Below, piece after piece: positions 63,162 to 64,000 of a stretch of 64,000 nucleotides of DNA (positions within the stretch are counted from its first letter, which is position 1; each line of letters starts with the position of its first letter). The position numbers and the translations under genes are program-made. The notes under the pieces are model-generated. The model did no database searches, was not told the origin of the DNA, and saw nothing but the letters and a program-made list of their open reading frames with translations. This stretch comes from Actibacterium sp. 188UL27-1 (GTDB taxonomy: Bacteria > Pseudomonadota > Alphaproteobacteria > Rhodobacterales > Rhodobacteraceae): assembly GCF_016901225.1 (NCBI RefSeq), contig NZ_JAFEUL010000013.1:51801-115800 (forward strand), written 5' to 3'.

Positions 63162-63836
63162 ATGAGAGTATCTTTGGCGGCGTTTGCAGCTATCATGATC
63201 GCAGGTGGCGCCTCGGCTGCTGTCATCGATTTTGAGACATTCGCGGCAGGTGATGTCGTGACCTCGTTCACCGCCGGTGGCGTCACGGGCACGGTGAGCG
63301 CGGTTGGCGGTGCGGTGAACCAGGCGATGGTGTTCGACTCCAACAACTTTACCGGCGGTGATGACGACCTTGAGGCGCCATTCTATGACAGCTTCACCGG
63401 ATCCACGCATAACGGCACACCCACAGTGGGTGCCGCGACGTTGAACCCGGGCAAGATCCTCATCGTCTCCGAAGACGGTGATGCGAGCGATCCTGATGAC
63501 AACGGGACAGGTGGGAAAATCACGTTCAATTTCGACCAGGCGATCAGGTTCACCGGGTTTGACGTTCTGGATGATGTGACGAACTTCAAGGTGACGTCCG
63601 ATACCGGCGAGTCCATCAGTGGCCTTAGCCTGGATTATGACAACCAGTTTCAATCGTTTTCCGGCCTAGGCTGGGCCGGCGTGACAAGCCTGACATTTGA
63701 TTTTGGTGCAGCTTCAGGCGCGATCGACAACATCTCGTTCGAAGTGTCGGCTGTGCCTCTTCCGGCATCGTTGCCGTTGTTGCTTGCCGGTTTTGCTGCG
63801 GTCGGTTTTGTCTCCCGCCGCCAGCGGGCAACGTAA
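63162..63836 (+). CDS. VPLPA-CTERM sorting-domain secreted protein
   Basis: The 224-residue protein has a signal peptide (MRVSLAAFAAIMIAGGASA). A beta-rich domain follows, with many Asp, Gly and Thr. It ends with VPLPASLPLLLAGFAAVGF and a basic tail (SRRQRAT), the VPLPA-CTERM sorting signal. Such proteins are thought to be processed by an exosortase linked to exopolysaccharide production, which is compatible with the polysaccharide locus in this window. No exosortase gene is in view. Confidence 0.88.
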   Translation: MRVSLAAFAAIMIAGGASAAVIDFETFAAGDVVTSFTAGGVTGTVSAVGGAVNQAMVFDSNNFTGGDDDLEAPFYDSFTGSTHNGTPTVGAATLNPGKILIVSEDGDASDPDDNGTGGKITFNFDQAIRFTGFDVLDDVTNFKVTSDTGESISGLSLDYDNQFQSFSGLGWAGVTSLTFDFGAASGAIDNISFEVSAVPLPASLPLLLAGFAAVGFVSRRQRAT

Positions 63837-63852
63837 CGCCTCCCCAAATTCG

Positions 63853-63882
63853 CGACAGCCGGCCGGTCAGGTGAGGCTGTCG
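63853..63882. terminator. Hairpin between convergent genes at the right end
   Basis: A perfect 8-bp stem CGACAGCC (63853-63860) / GGCTGTCG (63875-63882) with a 14-base loop lies 17 bases after the VPLPA-CTERM stop. There is no T run, so termination is only a guess. Confidence 0.3.
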
Positions 63883-63936
63883 ACAGGTTGTATCTCTTGG
63901 GATCACGCTTTGACGCGCACTGGCGTGGTGCCCTGC

Positions 63937-64000
63937 CTATCGCAGTGCGGCAATGACGGTGCCCACCTTTGTGGCAGTGGCGATATCCTGCATTGCGTAA
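63937..64000 (-). CDS. C-terminal end of a gene entering from the right edge
   Basis: On the minus strand the frame from base 64000 reads YAMQDIATATKVGTVIAALR and ends at TAG (63937-63939). It looks like the end of a protein, and it is convergent with the VPLPA-CTERM gene. Only about 20 codons are visible, so the family cannot be named. Confidence 0.4.
   Translation of the reverse strand, partial: YAMQDIATATKVGTVIAALR

Overview
The window is a stretch of alphaproteobacterial chromosome, most likely from the Roseobacter/Rhodobacteraceae group. The grounds are the gltD - secreted protein - gltB order, three peptide deformylase genes in a row before fmt, leuD and leuB separated by a membrane-protein/phosphatase-fold pair, a VPLPA-CTERM protein, and CCGCCGGAGGC-type hairpins between genes. 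No rRNA, tRNA, CRISPR array, insertion sequence or phage gene was found.

Region 1 (1-31768) is a cell-surface polysaccharide locus. It encodes a putative undecaprenyl-phosphate sugar transferase (ExoY type), an export protein with a coiled coil (ExoF type), glycosyltransferases of family 2 (ExoA-, ExoO- and ExoM-like among them) and family 4, and a GT39-like membrane glycosyltransferase. It also holds a GH16 glycanase (ExoK-like), a sugar epimerase/dehydratase, a methyltransferase and two Gfo/Idh/MocA oxidoreductases. Two GMC flavoenzymes are each translationally coupled to a small membrane-anchored protein, which is unusual. Two large surface proteins lie inside it: an RTX protein with an SGNH esterase domain at the left edge, cut by the window, and a 1334-residue G8-domain/beta-helix/LamG protein in an AT-richer stretch that looks acquired. 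The set resembles rhizobial succinoglycan synthesis, but no chain-length regulator, flippase or polymerase is in view, so they must lie outside the window if this is one locus.

Region 2 (31769-44083) is mostly housekeeping. It has fmt with three deformylase paralogues (one lacking catalytic residues), a PatB-type C-S lyase, a coupled pair of dynamin-like GTPases facing a beta-helix membrane protein, small hypothetical genes including a frameshifted one, uppP and gltD.

Region 3 (44084-58233) carries a secreted protein, gltB, mtgA, a GST, queG, leuB, a LysR regulator with a divergent NAD(P)-binding protein, a degenerate endonuclease/exonuclease/phosphatase-fold protein, a membrane protein and leuD. 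An ATG-rich 11-bp tandem repeat occurs at three places in regions 2 and 3 (40388, 44101 and 57976), each time close to a gene start.

Region 4 (58234-64000) is regulatory: a MarR regulator beside a methyltransferase pseudogene, a Crp/Fnr regulator, an OmpR-type response regulator, and a hybrid histidine kinase whose PAS domain keeps the FixL haem-ligand pattern. A VPLPA-CTERM secreted protein closes the window. This last protein fits the polysaccharide theme, because such sorting signals go with exosortase systems.

Coding is very dense: many same-strand neighbours overlap by ATGA, and several convergent pairs share stop-codon bases.
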